Part shown: in pieces, positions 1 to 11,248 of the stretch | Numbering within the stretch: the stretch's first letter is position 1 | Layout of the letters: every line of letters begins with the position of its first letter | Assembly: GCA_019636055.1 (NCBI GenBank) | Contig: JAHBYH010000001.1 | Coordinates: 602,944-666,943 of the forward strand | Direction: 5' to 3' | Source of the DNA: Candidatus Paracaedibacteraceae bacterium | GTDB lineage: Bacteria > Pseudomonadota > Alphaproteobacteria > Paracaedibacterales > Paracaedibacteraceae | Length of the DNA: 64,000 nt | Program-made: the position numbers and the translations under genes | Notes under the pieces: model-generated | What the model was told of the DNA's origin: nothing | What the model saw: only the letters and a program-made list of their open reading frames with translations | Databases searched by the model: none

Positions 1-2
1 TT

Positions 3-137
3 TTATGGCACATAAAACCCGAACAGGTTTACTTCCTTCTTTATGACCCATTTGGCCATAAATTGCTTATCACGGCCATCATTATGGTAATTATAGCGAT
101 GACCATTATCAACCGCATGATTAAAATAGAGGTATAG
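3..137 (+). CDS. tadB: TadB, type II secretion F-domain protein (3' end only)
   Basis: Only the last 44 codons lie in the window, and the frame is open from the window edge to a TAG at 135-137. The translation contains 'EQVYFLLYDPFGHKLL' followed by a hydrophobic helix and a short basic/acidic tail (NRMIKIEV). That is the usual end of TadB, an inner-membrane platform protein of Tad (Flp) pilus assembly, where a 'P..m.pLf.dp.G..ll' segment precedes the last membrane helix. It ends 9 bases before the tadC start, as expected for tadB-tadC. The identification rests on this short tail plus the neighbour. Confidence 0.72.
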   Translation, partial: LWHIKPEQVYFLLYDPFGHKLLITAIIMVIIAMTIINRMIKIEV

Positions 138-146
138 AGGTTTAGC

Positions 147-1091
147 ATGGAAAACAAACTCTTTATTATTCTCCCTCTTCTTATTATCGTTGTCGTGGCT
201 TTTGGAATGGGACTTTATTCGCAACACGTTGCTATGCAAAAATACACGTCGAGAATTCGAAAGATCCAGAAAAATGCCTATGGTAGCTTAAGTGCAAACT
301 TTGAAAATAGTGATTTAATTAGCTATCTAAAAAAAGCTGAGCAGAAAATTGCCAATAACTTTTCCGGATTTGTCCGCAACAAATCTTCCGGATATCGGCT
401 CAAGTTTGAACAAGCAGGCCTGGATCCCACATATGCAATCTCATTGACGTTTCTCTTTAATATTTCTCTTGTCTGCGGATCAATCATCTCATATTTAGGG
501 TTGGTCACGCTTACTAATTTTGCTCATGCCCCCCTTTTTCTAAAATTGGCAACCTTATTCTTATTTATTTTTATTTCTCTGAGGCTATTTGAATATATTA
601 TGGATTTTAAAATCAAGCGTCGATACAAACGAATACAGCGCAGCCTCGCTTTTTCCGTAGATATGCTTGCCATCTGCACACGCTCAAGTCTAGGGTTAGA
701 TCAAGCTTTTTCAAAAATTTCTGATGAAATGACAATTTTTAACACAGATCTGGCTAAAGAATTTGCGCGTATTGCCACAGAACTCAGGATCATCCCAGAC
801 CGCACTCAAGCCCTTAGGAATTTTGTGAATCGTGTCAATTTACCAATGACCCATCTTCTTGTTAGCGGTTTAGTTCATGCCATTGAGCATGGGGTATCCA
901 TTAGTCAAACCCTAACCAATTTATCTGCTGAATTTTCAAAACATCGCCTGATTGCTGTTGAAGAAAAGGCCGCAAAATTGCCTGTTCTGCTGACCATTCC
1001 ACTGGCGCTTTTTTGTTTACCTGCCACTATGATTATTCTCATGGGGCCCATTTTTGCCACCTTACGGGAACTCCCTATTTTTGGGGGATAG
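147..1091 (+). CDS. tadC: TadC, type II secretion F-domain protein of the Tad pilus
   Basis: The 314-residue membrane protein has an N-terminal helix (about residues 5-25), a pair of helices near 95-150, and a final hydrophobic stretch near 275-305. Between them lies a T2SSF domain with the typical 'SVDMLAICTRSSLGLDQAF' pattern followed by a helical region. TadB and TadC form the inner-membrane platform that drives assembly of Flp pili with the ATPase TadA. It directly follows tadB, and the ATG has a purine-rich stretch (GAGG) upstream. Its 3' end overlaps the convergent gene by 17 bases. The family is clear; TadC rather than TadB is inferred from position. Confidence 0.85.
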   Translation: MENKLFIILPLLIIVVVAFGMGLYSQHVAMQKYTSRIRKIQKNAYGSLSANFENSDLISYLKKAEQKIANNFSGFVRNKSSGYRLKFEQAGLDPTYAISLTFLFNISLVCGSIISYLGLVTLTNFAHAPLFLKLATLFLFIFISLRLFEYIMDFKIKRRYKRIQRSLAFSVDMLAICTRSSLGLDQAFSKISDEMTIFNTDLAKEFARIATELRIIPDRTQALRNFVNRVNLPMTHLLVSGLVHAIEHGVSISQTLTNLSAEFSKHRLIAVEEKAAKLPVLLTIPLALFCLPATMIILMGPIFATLRELPIFGG

Positions 1092-1800
1092 GACCTTCTG
1101 CCCTCACCTCTTGGATGGCTTGATAAAAATGCATAGCCCGTACCTCTCTTGCCCTGAGAGATTTTTGTTCTGCAGTCAACTTAAGACCCTCTTTCTTAGA
1201 CCTCAGGAACTCGTTGTAAATCGCTTCTTCCGTATTATTCGGGTGTTGACGGATATAATTAAGTTGCTCTTCCGTAAAAAATTGACCTTGTGATCTCTGA
1301 GGGTTTTCGATAACCAATTGTGGATATTCAGGTGACACTGACACAGTGTCACTAGGATTTTGATTAACATTTCGTAAAGATGATTGGAGTTGCAGAACAT
1401 GATAAAGCGGTCGTTTTAGCCCTGCGTAATAGCTAATCATATCGTTGAATAATGACCTATAGATCAATAAATAATCATTACACCTATCTGGCAACACATA
1501 CATTGTCCCCGTTAAATACTGATTATACAATGTATCATTCGCTACAATCAAAACATCTTTTACCGCAGGTGGAATGGAAAGGTTCAGGACTGAAAATATT
1601 AAGTCAATATATATATATCGGGCTCGCGAATTACACTGATAATTTATTGCCTCTACTACGTCATGAATTGAGGGTAGTGACCTGGATTGCTCTCGTTGAT
1701 TTTGAGAAAGAGAAACATCAGCTACTGAGAGTAAAGGGGGTAATTCTTGCGCATTCAACAGAGTTATTGATTGGATTGCTATGGCTAATAATTTTATCAC
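1075..1800 (-). CDS. Hypothetical secreted protein
   Basis: I do not recognise this 241-residue protein. It starts with a short hydrophobic stretch (MIKLLAIAIQSITLLNA, then QELPP) that fits a signal peptide cleaved near residue 17. The mature part is polar and Gln/Asn-rich, with a helical, charged C-terminal third (about 165-235) containing 'EEQLNYIRQ' and 'LTAEQKSLRAREVRAMHF'. It runs convergently into tadC with a 17-base overlap. The AT content matches its neighbours. It could belong to the Tad region, but nothing shows this directly. Confidence 0.55.
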   Translation of the reverse strand: MIKLLAIAIQSITLLNAQELPPLLSVADVSLSQNQREQSRSLPSIHDVVEAINYQCNSRARYIYIDLIFSVLNLSIPPAVKDVLIVANDTLYNQYLTGTMYVLPDRCNDYLLIYRSLFNDMISYYAGLKRPLYHVLQLQSSLRNVNQNPSDTVSVSPEYPQLVIENPQRSQGQFFTEEQLNYIRQHPNNTEEAIYNEFLRSKKEGLKLTAEQKSLRAREVRAMHFYQAIQEVRAEGPIPQK

Positions 1801-1996
1801 CTGATATTTTCCTGAAAATATTATATTTTAAGTAAGATAGTAAGAGTATGCTTAAAAACAAGGTTTTATTAAAAATTTATAACGGGGCTATATTCAAAGA
1901 AGCTGAAGCCGTTGATTTTCCAACAAGCAATCAGAAGCAAATGTATCATTGTACGTGAAAGACGCCTTTGTGATGTCCAATCGCTAATATAAATAA

Positions 1997-2617
1997 CTAT
2001 AGTTTCATCAGAACAATACACGCTGGATGACTATTTTTAATATTATAAGCCTGCCCCATAAGACAAGCAGAAGCATTATGGCCAGGGGCTGATTGAATGA
2101 TAAACTGCCCTTCCTTGGGATGGTCTTCACCCGTCTTACCCTTAAAACGCATAGCTTGTTGCGGTGTTAAGGCTCCTGTAATCTGATCAGCATGCCCGGA
2201 TAAAATAATATAATTCCCCTGTAATCCCACGGGGTTTCCAGTAATAAGGTAATTGCCACCAATCTTGGCACCCGAGTATGTTGAGTCAATCAAACCAGAA
2301 GCCCTAAGGTGCTCTAAAACTTGACTAGACTCATTCCCCTGGATTATGCCACGGCCTGACCCGCTGATAACACCGGTACCAAAACGCTGTTGAGCTCTGG
2401 AATCATTTCCTGGCCATTGTCCAAATTGATCACGATAATGGACAATAGACAATTTAAGTTGGTTCATCTCTTGAATTGTTGAATGCAGTCTAGCTGATTC
2501 GATTAAATCCTGACCTTTAAAAACAGCCGTTGTAATCAGCCCAATAATAATCAAAACAATTGAGATTTCAATCAACGAAAAGGCTTTAACGCGGGCATTT
2601 AAGTATTTCATTGTCAT
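1997..2617 (-). CDS. Type IV prepilin-like protein
   Basis: The 206-residue protein has a class III (type IV pilin) signal near its start: a short basic leader (KYLNARVKA) followed by 'FSLIEISIVLIIIGLI', with Glu at +5 of the expected mature protein. The residue before the cleavage site is Ala rather than the usual Gly. The mature part contains 'HYRDQFGQWPGND' and Gly-rich stretches, as in the minor pilins and pseudopilins of type II secretion or type IV pili. Two in-frame ATGs lie close together (2617 and 2611), and either could be used. It lies just downstream of atpD, from which it is separated by a terminator. The Tad genes nearby use Flp-type prepilins, so this is probably a separate pilus or secretion component. 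Confidence 0.8.
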   Translation of the reverse strand: MTMKYLNARVKAFSLIEISIVLIIIGLITTAVFKGQDLIESARLHSTIQEMNQLKLSIVHYRDQFGQWPGNDSRAQQRFGTGVISGSGRGIIQGNESSQVLEHLRASGLIDSTYSGAKIGGNYLITGNPVGLQGNYIILSGHADQITGALTPQQAMRFKGKTGEDHPKEGQFIIQSAPGHNASACLMGQAYNIKNSHPACIVLMKL

Positions 2618-2629
2618 AAACTTTGATTC

Positions 2630-2653
2630 AAAAGAAATCCCCCTTTCGGGGGA
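2630..2653 (-). terminator. Rho-independent terminator after atpD
   Basis: Read on the minus strand, a perfect 6-bp stem (TCCCCC/GGGGGA with a GAAA loop, 2638-2653) is followed by TTTCTTTT. It lies 9 bases beyond the atpD stop and before the prepilin start, so it ends the F1 operon. Confidence 0.8.
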
Positions 2654-2661
2654 CTTTATAG

Positions 2662-5002
<2,341 letters not shown>

Positions 5003-5020
5003 CGGTGGCCCCCTTCCCTT

Positions 5021-6553
5021 TTATACTGCAAAGTTCTTAGAAAACTTATGGGCAAAATCCTTAAGAAGATTTTCTTGATCCTCTGTTAATTTCCCTGTTT
5101 TATTAACTTCGGAAATTAATTTGGGATGCTCGACTTTCAATGCTGCTAAATATTCTTTTTCAAAATGATTAACATGTTTTGCATCAATCGTATCAAGATA
5201 CCCACGAACACCGGCAAAGATTGAAACAACTTGTTCTCCAATGCTTAGGGGTGAGTACTGTGGTTGCTTTAATAACTCAGTCAATCGCGCACCACGGGCT
5301 AATAGTTTTTGCGTTGAAGCATCTAAATCAGAAGCAAACTGAGCAAATGACGCCATTTCACGGTACTGAGCCAATTCTAACTTAATCTTACCGGCAACTT
5401 GTTTCATCGCCTTTGTCTGCGCGGCAGAACCCACACGACTAACAGACAAACCAACGTTAATGGCTGGGCGAATCCCCTTAAAGAACAACTCGGTTTCCAA
5501 GAAAATCTGGCCATCTGTAATCGAAATCACGTTCGTTGGAATATAGGCAGACACGTCACCCGCCTGCGTTTCGATAATCGGGAGTGCCGTCAAGGACCCT
5601 GCACCATAGGCATCATCCAATTTAGCTGCACGCTCTAGAAGACGTGAATGCAAATAGAAAACGTCACCGGGATAGGCTTCGCGTCCTGGTGGGCGGCGCA
5701 ATAACAACGACATCTGACGATAGGCCTGAGCATGCTTGGATAAGTCATCATAAATAATCAAGGCGTGCATGCCATTATCACGGAAATATTCACCCATTGC
5801 ACACCCCGTATATGGTGCCAAATATTGCATCGGTGCTGCATCCGACGCCGTTGCCGCAACAACAATGGTATAATCCATAGCTCCTGCATCCTGAAGCGTT
5901 TTCACAATACGCGCAACAGAAGACCGTTTTTGACCAATGGCAACATAAATACAGTAAAGCTTTTGACTTTCGTCTTTGCCCTTGTTTGCTTCTTTTTGGT
6001 TGATAATGGTATCAATCGCGATCGCTGTTTTTCCTGTCTGACGGTCACCAATGATCAATTCACGCTGACCGCGCCCCACAGGAACCAGTGTGTCAATCGC
6101 CTTAATCCCAGTTTGCATCGGTTCATGAACGGATTTACGCTTAATAATACCAGGCGCTTTCACATCAACCAAGCGATGCTCTTCAGCCTGAATATCACCC
6201 TTGCCATCAATTGGATTCCCCAGCGCATCAACAACGCGCCCCAACAAGCCTTTACCCACGGGAACATCAACAATTTTCTTTGTACGCTTAACCGTATCCC
6301 CTTCACGGATATGTTGGTCCGATCCAAAGATCACGGCACCAACATTGTCCGTTTCCAAGTTCAAGGCCATACCAACAGCACCAGATGAAAATTGAACCAA
6401 TTCACCTGCTTGAATATTATCCAAACCATGCACACGAGCAATGCTATCACCAACAGATAGCACACGACCAGATTCGGCGACATCAACTTTTGAGTCAAAG
6501 TCACTAATTTTTTGCTTTAAAATAGCGGATATTTCTGCAGCCTTTAGTTCCAT
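5021..6553 (-). CDS. atpA: F1 ATP synthase subunit alpha
   Basis: The 510-residue non-catalytic alpha subunit has the P-loop '[11 protein letters not shown]' near residue 170 and '[14 protein letters not shown]', which is diagnostic of alpha chains. The standard N-terminal start '[16 protein letters not shown]' is present. Its start codon overlaps the stop of atpH by one base (TAATG), so the two are translationally coupled. The length is typical and there are no frameshifts. Confidence 0.97.
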   Translation of the reverse strand: MELKAAEISAILKQKISDFDSKVDVAESGRVLSVGDSIARVHGLDNIQAGELVQFSSGAVGMALNLETDNVGAVIFGSDQHIREGDTVKRTKKIVDVPVGKGLLGRVVDALGNPIDGKGDIQAEEHRLVDVKAPGIIKRKSVHEPMQTGIKAIDTLVPVGRGQRELIIGDRQTGKTAIAIDTIINQKEANKGKDESQKLYCIYVAIGQKRSSVARIVKTLQDAGAMDYTIVVAATASDAAPMQYLAPYTGCAMGEYFRDNGMHALIIYDDLSKHAQAYRQMSLLLRRPPGREAYPGDVFYLHSRLLERAAKLDDAYGAGSLTALPIIETQAGDVSAYIPTNVISITDGQIFLETELFFKGIRPAINVGLSVSRVGSAAQTKAMKQVAGKIKLELAQYREMASFAQFASDLDASTQKLLARGARLTELLKQPQYSPLSIGEQVVSIFAGVRGYLDTIDAKHVNHFEKEYLAALKVEHPKLISEVNKTGKLTEDQENLLKDFAHKFSKNFAV

Positions 6554-7119
6554 TAGGCACGTCCTTTCATCGCGATGGCTAGATTTTGAAGTTTAGTAGC
6601 AAGACTCAGGTCAACGACCTGATTGCCCATACGCACAAGAATCCCCCCTAAAAGATCGGGATTTAAAATATAAGTCACAGCCACATCTCCGGCTGTATAA
6701 TCGGACAGTATTTTCTGGAGAACCATTTGCTGGTCCGGCGTTAAGGTAGATGAAGACACAACGTCAATATGCGTCAATCCTTCAATTGCATCCACCATTT
6801 CTTGGAAAATTTCTTGAATTTCGAAAATAAGATCTAAACGTCGGTTTTCTGAGACAGTATCAAGAAAGCTTGAGAGAACCTTACTTAGGTTCAGTTTTTC
6901 ACTTAATGTTTGAAAAATAAGTTGATGCTCTGATCGGGTTAAAGCTGGCGAATTCACAATCCCCAACAACTCCTCGTTTTTTGAAATTAATTGGCACAAC
7001 CCCGTTAATTCTTGATAGATTTCTGTCAAATTCCCTGACTCTTGTGCCAAATCGAATAATGTCTTTGCATATCTCCCAGCAAGGGAGGTCAATTTTCCTG
7101 AAAATGGCACGTACGTCAT
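6553..7119 (-). CDS. atpH: F1 ATP synthase subunit delta
   Basis: The 188-residue delta subunit (OSCP equivalent) is part of the peripheral stalk. The N-terminal '[14 protein letters not shown]' and C-terminal '[28 protein letters not shown]' match the family. It is the first gene of the F1 operon, and the preceding 70 bases are AT-rich and must hold the promoter. The Fo genes (atpBEF) are not in the window, as usual in alphaproteobacteria, where F1 and Fo operons are separate. Confidence 0.95.
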   Translation of the reverse strand: MTYVPFSGKLTSLAGRYAKTLFDLAQESGNLTEIYQELTGLCQLISKNEELLGIVNSPALTRSEHQLIFQTLSEKLNLSKVLSSFLDTVSENRRLDLIFEIQEIFQEMVDAIEGLTHIDVVSSSTLTPDQQMVLQKILSDYTAGDVAVTYILNPDLLGGILVRMGNQVVDLSLATKLQNLAIAMKGRA

Positions 7120-7189
7120 CTGAACTTCCCAAAAATTTTAACAAACCTTTATTGAATCAATTAGCATAACTAGAAATTTTCTACAAGCA

Positions 7190-8449
7190 TCATCTGCTCT
7201 CTTGCGGTAAATAGTCTGGATTTTTATCTGGCAAAAAGAACGCTAAAACAAACGATGTCAGGGATATAAAAATAACAACAATCATTGCGTTTTGATAATC
7301 CTCAACCCTGTACTGTGGCAACCCATTATCTGCCATTTGACCGTCCCACATGATCTTGATCAACCAACCGACAAACTGTTGAACAAAAGCAGCCCCTAAC
7401 GTCACAATAAAATTCAAAAAACCTGTAACAGTTGCAGCCACTCGAACATCATTTTCCTGACACGTTTTAGAAAAACATAAAATCTCTGCTCCAACAGCAA
7501 CACCTAAAGAAACCAACAAAACTGACAGCGTAGTCTGGGACAATTCAGGAGCAAAAACAATCACAGAAATCAGCGTCGTTACCAAAGCAGCAGCAGCGCC
7601 AATCACTAACCGTACTCCTTTTAAGAGATTACTCACCAACGCTACAAAAATCACACCGCCACATGTTCCCACATAAGCCCAAGACAGAATTGTTGCAGCA
7701 ACATCCTTAGCCAAGTCATACTTTAATGTCAAGAACGGCACGCCCCATAAATCCGCAAAAACAGAAATAGGCAAATACATGCCCAAAGCTGTAATCGCAT
7801 ACATCCAAGCGAATCGACTTTTGAGAACATCTTTAATTTGCTGAATAACCTCAGACCGAGATACAACACGAACGCGCTCAACTTCCTTATCTCGCAGGAA
7901 GAATATATTAACAATTAAAACGATTCCCCCTAAAAGGGTCAAATACCATAACGCTGATCGCCAACCAACAGCATCTGTTAATTTTGCCAGTGGTGCATAG
8001 CCCAAGATTGCCCCTGCGGTTCCCATCAAAATTGTTAAAGCAAACCATGTTGCCTTTTGGGATACTGGAAACCAATCACTTGCAATTTTACTAACACAAA
8101 TAAAACCAGCAGCACTTCCAACACCAATTAAGGCTCGGCCAGCAAACGCTACAAGCAGACTGTCAGTCATTGAGATCGCCCCAACCCCCAGAACACACGC
8201 GACAAGGGAATATAAAATCAACTTCCGCGCCCCAAACAAGTCTGACAAAACACCAATAGGCACCTGAACCAAAGCATAAAAGAATGTGGTCGTTGCCACC
8301 AGATATCCCAGCCATTTGGCATCCAGTGTAAAGGCAAACATAAGGTCATCGACCATGACACTAGGGGATACCCGAATCAAATACTGATAAAGATAATAGG
8401 AAACAGCAACAAACCAGACAATAAGACCGCGCTTATAAAGTAGTGTCAT
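7190..8449 (-). CDS. Major facilitator superfamily transporter (copy 1)
   Basis: The 419-residue protein has about 12 predicted membrane helices. It carries the MFS loop 2-3 signature in the form 'PIGVLSDLFGARKLIL' near residues 63-78 and a second-half helix start 'RFAWMYAITALGMYLP'. The substrate cannot be read from the sequence. It is a close relative of the next gene (8511-9761): both begin 'YKRGL.VWFVAV.YY.YQY..RVSPSVMV' and end 'FVLAFFLPDKN' or 'FVTSFILPDKN'. The two lie in tandem, 61 bases apart and in the same direction, so they probably arose by duplication and may share transcription. Confidence 0.9.
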   Translation of the reverse strand: MTLLYKRGLIVWFVAVSYYLYQYLIRVSPSVMVDDLMFAFTLDAKWLGYLVATTTFFYALVQVPIGVLSDLFGARKLILYSLVACVLGVGAISMTDSLLVAFAGRALIGVGSAAGFICVSKIASDWFPVSQKATWFALTILMGTAGAILGYAPLAKLTDAVGWRSALWYLTLLGGIVLIVNIFFLRDKEVERVRVVSRSEVIQQIKDVLKSRFAWMYAITALGMYLPISVFADLWGVPFLTLKYDLAKDVAATILSWAYVGTCGGVIFVALVSNLLKGVRLVIGAAAALVTTLISVIVFAPELSQTTLSVLLVSLGVAVGAEILCFSKTCQENDVRVAATVTGFLNFIVTLGAAFVQQFVGWLIKIMWDGQMADNGLPQYRVEDYQNAMIVVIFISLTSFVLAFFLPDKNPDYLPQESR

Positions 8450-8510
8450 TTTTTTTCATCTGTAAAGACAAGTAGCTACATCTTACATGCGCCAGAATCG
8501 CCGGTCAATT

Positions 8511-9761
8511 TTATTTAACACGCCCTAGGTTTTTATCCGGCAAAATAAATGAGGTGACAAAGGCTATGACTGAAACAATAACAACGATTGTCAAAGAAGT
8601 CTCATAATCAGACACCCTATAAATCGGCGTCCCCATTTCATTAACCGTGCCATCCCACAAAAGCTTAATCACCCAGCCAACAATTTGTTGAGCAATCGCA
8701 GCACCAATATTGACCACAAAATTCAAAAACCCAGTGATGGTTGCGGCAACAGCAGGATCATTCTCTTGGCAAGCTTTAGAAAAACATAAAATCTCAGTGC
8801 CGACACAGACCCCCAAACACATCAACATAATCGACAGTGTTAACGGTGAAAGATCCGGGGCATATAAAACAATCCCCATAAATAAGGCAACAAGTCCGAC
8901 CGAGAATCGGATAATGAGTCTCACACGCCCAATTAACTTGTGGAGCCACGCAATAAACAAAACACCCCCACAGGTCCCGACATAGGCCAGCGACAGAATA
9001 TTCGCTGCCTCTTCTCGTGACAAACCATACTTTAGAATCAGGAACGAGACGCCCCACAGATCTGCAAAAGCTGAAATTGGAATATAAACACCCAAAGCCA
9101 TAAAGGCATATAACCACGTAAATCGATTTTTGAAGACAGATTTAACCTGAAGAATCAGTGCACATCGATCCAAAGGTTGGTGGTGTTTGCAAGGCTCACG
9201 ATCTTTTAAGAAAATGTGATTCAAAACATAAACAGCACACCCCGCGTAGACCAAATACATCAACGACTGACGCCATCCGACCATATCGGTTAACTTGGCC
9301 AATGGAGCATAGCCCAAAAGCGCCCCGGCCGTCCCAACGAGCATCGTCATAGCAAACCAAAATGCTTTTTGTTTGGGGGGAAACCATTCGCTGGCGATTT
9401 TACTGACACAAATAAAACCGGCGGCACTGCCCAAACCGATCAAAGCACGCCCAACAAAAGCCAAGGCGAGATTTTCCGTCCACGCCACCGCGCCAACACC
9501 AAGAACACACGCAAGGATCGAGTAAAGAATCATCCTGCGCGCACCAAATAGATCAGAGAAAAAACCGATGGGAATTTGAACAAGAGCATAGAAAAATGTG
9601 GTCGTTGCCACCAAATACCCTAGCCATTTTGCATCGAGTGAGAACGCTAACATCCAATCCCCAACCATCACACTCGGGGAAACACGTAACACATATTGAT
9701 AGAAATAATAAATTACTGCCACGAACCACACAACGAGTCCGCGTTTATAAAGACCTGCCAT
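8511..9761 (-). CDS. Major facilitator superfamily transporter (copy 2)
   Basis: The 416-residue, 12-helix MFS permease is a paralogue of the preceding gene. It shares most of helix 1-3 ('AKWLGYLVATTTFFYALVQ', 'SDLFGARRMILYS') and 'ALIGLGSAAGFICVSKIASEWFP'. Its DNA is visibly richer in G+C than copy 1, mainly at third codon positions, which suggests either an older split or different expression. The substrate is unknown; MFS carriers of this type move small organic anions, nucleosides, sugars or peptides in intracellular alphaproteobacteria, but nothing here decides which. Confidence 0.9.
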   Translation of the reverse strand: MAGLYKRGLVVWFVAVIYYFYQYVLRVSPSVMVGDWMLAFSLDAKWLGYLVATTTFFYALVQIPIGFFSDLFGARRMILYSILACVLGVGAVAWTENLALAFVGRALIGLGSAAGFICVSKIASEWFPPKQKAFWFAMTMLVGTAGALLGYAPLAKLTDMVGWRQSLMYLVYAGCAVYVLNHIFLKDREPCKHHQPLDRCALILQVKSVFKNRFTWLYAFMALGVYIPISAFADLWGVSFLILKYGLSREEAANILSLAYVGTCGGVLFIAWLHKLIGRVRLIIRFSVGLVALFMGIVLYAPDLSPLTLSIMLMCLGVCVGTEILCFSKACQENDPAVAATITGFLNFVVNIGAAIAQQIVGWVIKLLWDGTVNEMGTPIYRVSDYETSLTIVVIVSVIAFVTSFILPDKNLGRVK

Positions 9762-9867
9762 ACCTAATATTTAACTTGTTGAGTTTGGCAACTATGGTAC
9801 ACAGTATTATTGCTTAAGTCAAATTTAGTTGAATTTGGCTATTTCTAGGACTATACTAAGTCTCATC

Positions 9868-9957
<90 letters not shown>

Positions 9958-10174
9958 AAATACCCCCCCTCAGGTTCGACAGTGAGAAGAAGTGCAGCTT
10001 TTTGCGTCAAAAATCAGCTAAGTCATCGAGGTGCAACACCAAAGGTGTAATCACCAAACAACATATTGAAACATCTAAGAAACATGTTATTCTCACCCAA
10101 GAACACCTAACAAAAATATCATTATCGCCTCTGACTAATTTATACTGGATATCCCAAACCAAAAAGGTCCAAAA

Positions 10175-10555
10175 ATGAACATAAAACGCATCATCAAATT
10201 CCTAATCACTAGTCTCACCTCAATTGCCATAGGCTTTTTGTTAGGACAATCTTTTGAGCGTTTTGTGGATGAAATTGGTTGGTCGGATGCTTTGCATGTT
10301 TATCGTATGGATGCGGAACACGGGAACGCAGAGGCACAGTATTATGTTGGACTTTATACCCTAGAGGGTAAAGGGGCAAAACGAGATGATACCGAAGCGT
10401 TCCACTAGATATCTCGTTCAGCAAAAACAGGTTACATCCCCGCACAACTAAAACTTGCGTGGATGTACGAAACCGGCACCGGGACACAACAAGACAAAAG
10501 CAAAGCAATGTCAATCTACAAAACTGTGGCTGACAGAAAGCTTAGCAATTTATAG
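10175..10555 (+). pseudogene. Sel1-repeat protein interrupted by an amber codon
   Basis: The frame begins with a membrane anchor or signal (MNIKRIIKFLITSLTSIAIGFLLG) and continues into a Sel1-like repeat, 'DAEHGNAEAQYYVGLYTLEGKGAKRDDTEAFH'. It stops at a TAG (10406-10408). The same frame then continues for 48 codons with a second Sel1 repeat, 'ISRSAKTGYIPAQLKLAWMYETGTGTQQD', to a TAG at 10553-10555. Sel1 repeats usually have Trp at the position of the first TAG, so one G-to-A change (TGG to TAG) is the simple explanation. Sel1 proteins are helical adaptors. Readthrough, or a functional 77-residue product, cannot be excluded. Confidence 0.75.
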
Positions 10556-10722
10556 GACAAAATTAACGTCTTTTGACACAGTAATCCTCTAATAATTTCA
10601 CTCAAAATAGAAATACAACAAATATCCCATTCTCTTGAATTCATGGACCACAAGATTTACCATAGTAGAATAAAGAGGGAGGTCGATAGAAAGATACCCC
10701 TATCTCAAAAGGAAAGATAAAC

Positions 10723-11043
10723 ATGGCTTGGTTATATCTTATTTTTGCAGGCATCCTAGAAGTTATATGGGCGTTCTTCATGAAGAAATCTGATGGGTTT
10801 ATTCTGATAACCCCGACCATAATCACAATTATCACAATGATCGCCAGCCTTATATTATTATCCATTTCAATGAAAACATTACCGCTTGGCACCGCTTACA
10901 CTGTATGGACAGGCATCGGTGCCATCGGGGCTTTCCTTGTTGGCATCACTATTCTTGGAGAAACCATAACCCCTCTACGTTTAACAGCAGCAGGATTCAT
11001 TCTAACAGGCATTATCATGATGAAACTCTCTAGCACCCATTAA
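10723..11043 (+). CDS. sugE: Small multidrug resistance protein, Gdx/SugE type
   Basis: The 106-residue protein has four membrane helices and contains the essential Glu of helix 1 in 'AGILEVIWAFFMKKSDGF'. 'MKTLPLGTAYTVWTGIGAIGAF' in helices 2-3 is the Gdx/SugE pattern rather than EmrE. Characterised members export guanidinium ion in exchange for protons; some move quaternary ammonium compounds. It stands alone, with a possible AAAGGAAAG ribosome binding site 7 bases before ATG. I looked for guanidine riboswitch features upstream (paired ACGR loops) and saw none. Confidence 0.9.
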   Translation: MAWLYLIFAGILEVIWAFFMKKSDGFILITPTIITIITMIASLILLSISMKTLPLGTAYTVWTGIGAIGAFLVGITILGETITPLRLTAAGFILTGIIMMKLSSTH

Positions 11044-11114
11044 AATGACTGATCAACCCTGTCATACTTAAAAACTAACAACAAGTCAGAAGCAACGGAT
11101 TTAAATGAGTGATA

Positions 11115-11239
11115 CCAATTATCAGAAATATGTTCTCTGGGGCGATTCTTACGGACAACTCAGTTTTGCTGCCAAATACTTATATACGCTTGCGCAACAT
11201 CGCTCTTAAATTCACCCATATTACTTATTTCTGAATTAG
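11115..11239. repeat. Dispersed palindromic repeat, family C (copy 1)
   Basis: This intergenic stretch of about 125 bases has near-inverted ends (CCAATTATCAGAAATA and its approximate complement CTTATTTCTGAATT). The same arrangement recurs at 46193-46316, with the shared internal pattern TGCGCA(A/G)C, then TTAAATTCACCCAT or TTGAATTCATCTGT, then CTTATTTCTGA. No protein coding is evident. Confidence 0.6.
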
Positions 11240-11248
11240 TATTATGAT

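Noticed and set aside
5765..6388. 207-codon plus-strand frame
   Set aside because: It is a shadow of atpA on the other strand, rich in Cys/His/Asn/Arg as expected for an antisense frame.
10556..10722. Possible guanidine riboswitch upstream of the Gdx/SugE gene
   Set aside because: I found no paired ACGR loops or other conserved riboswitch elements in the leader.
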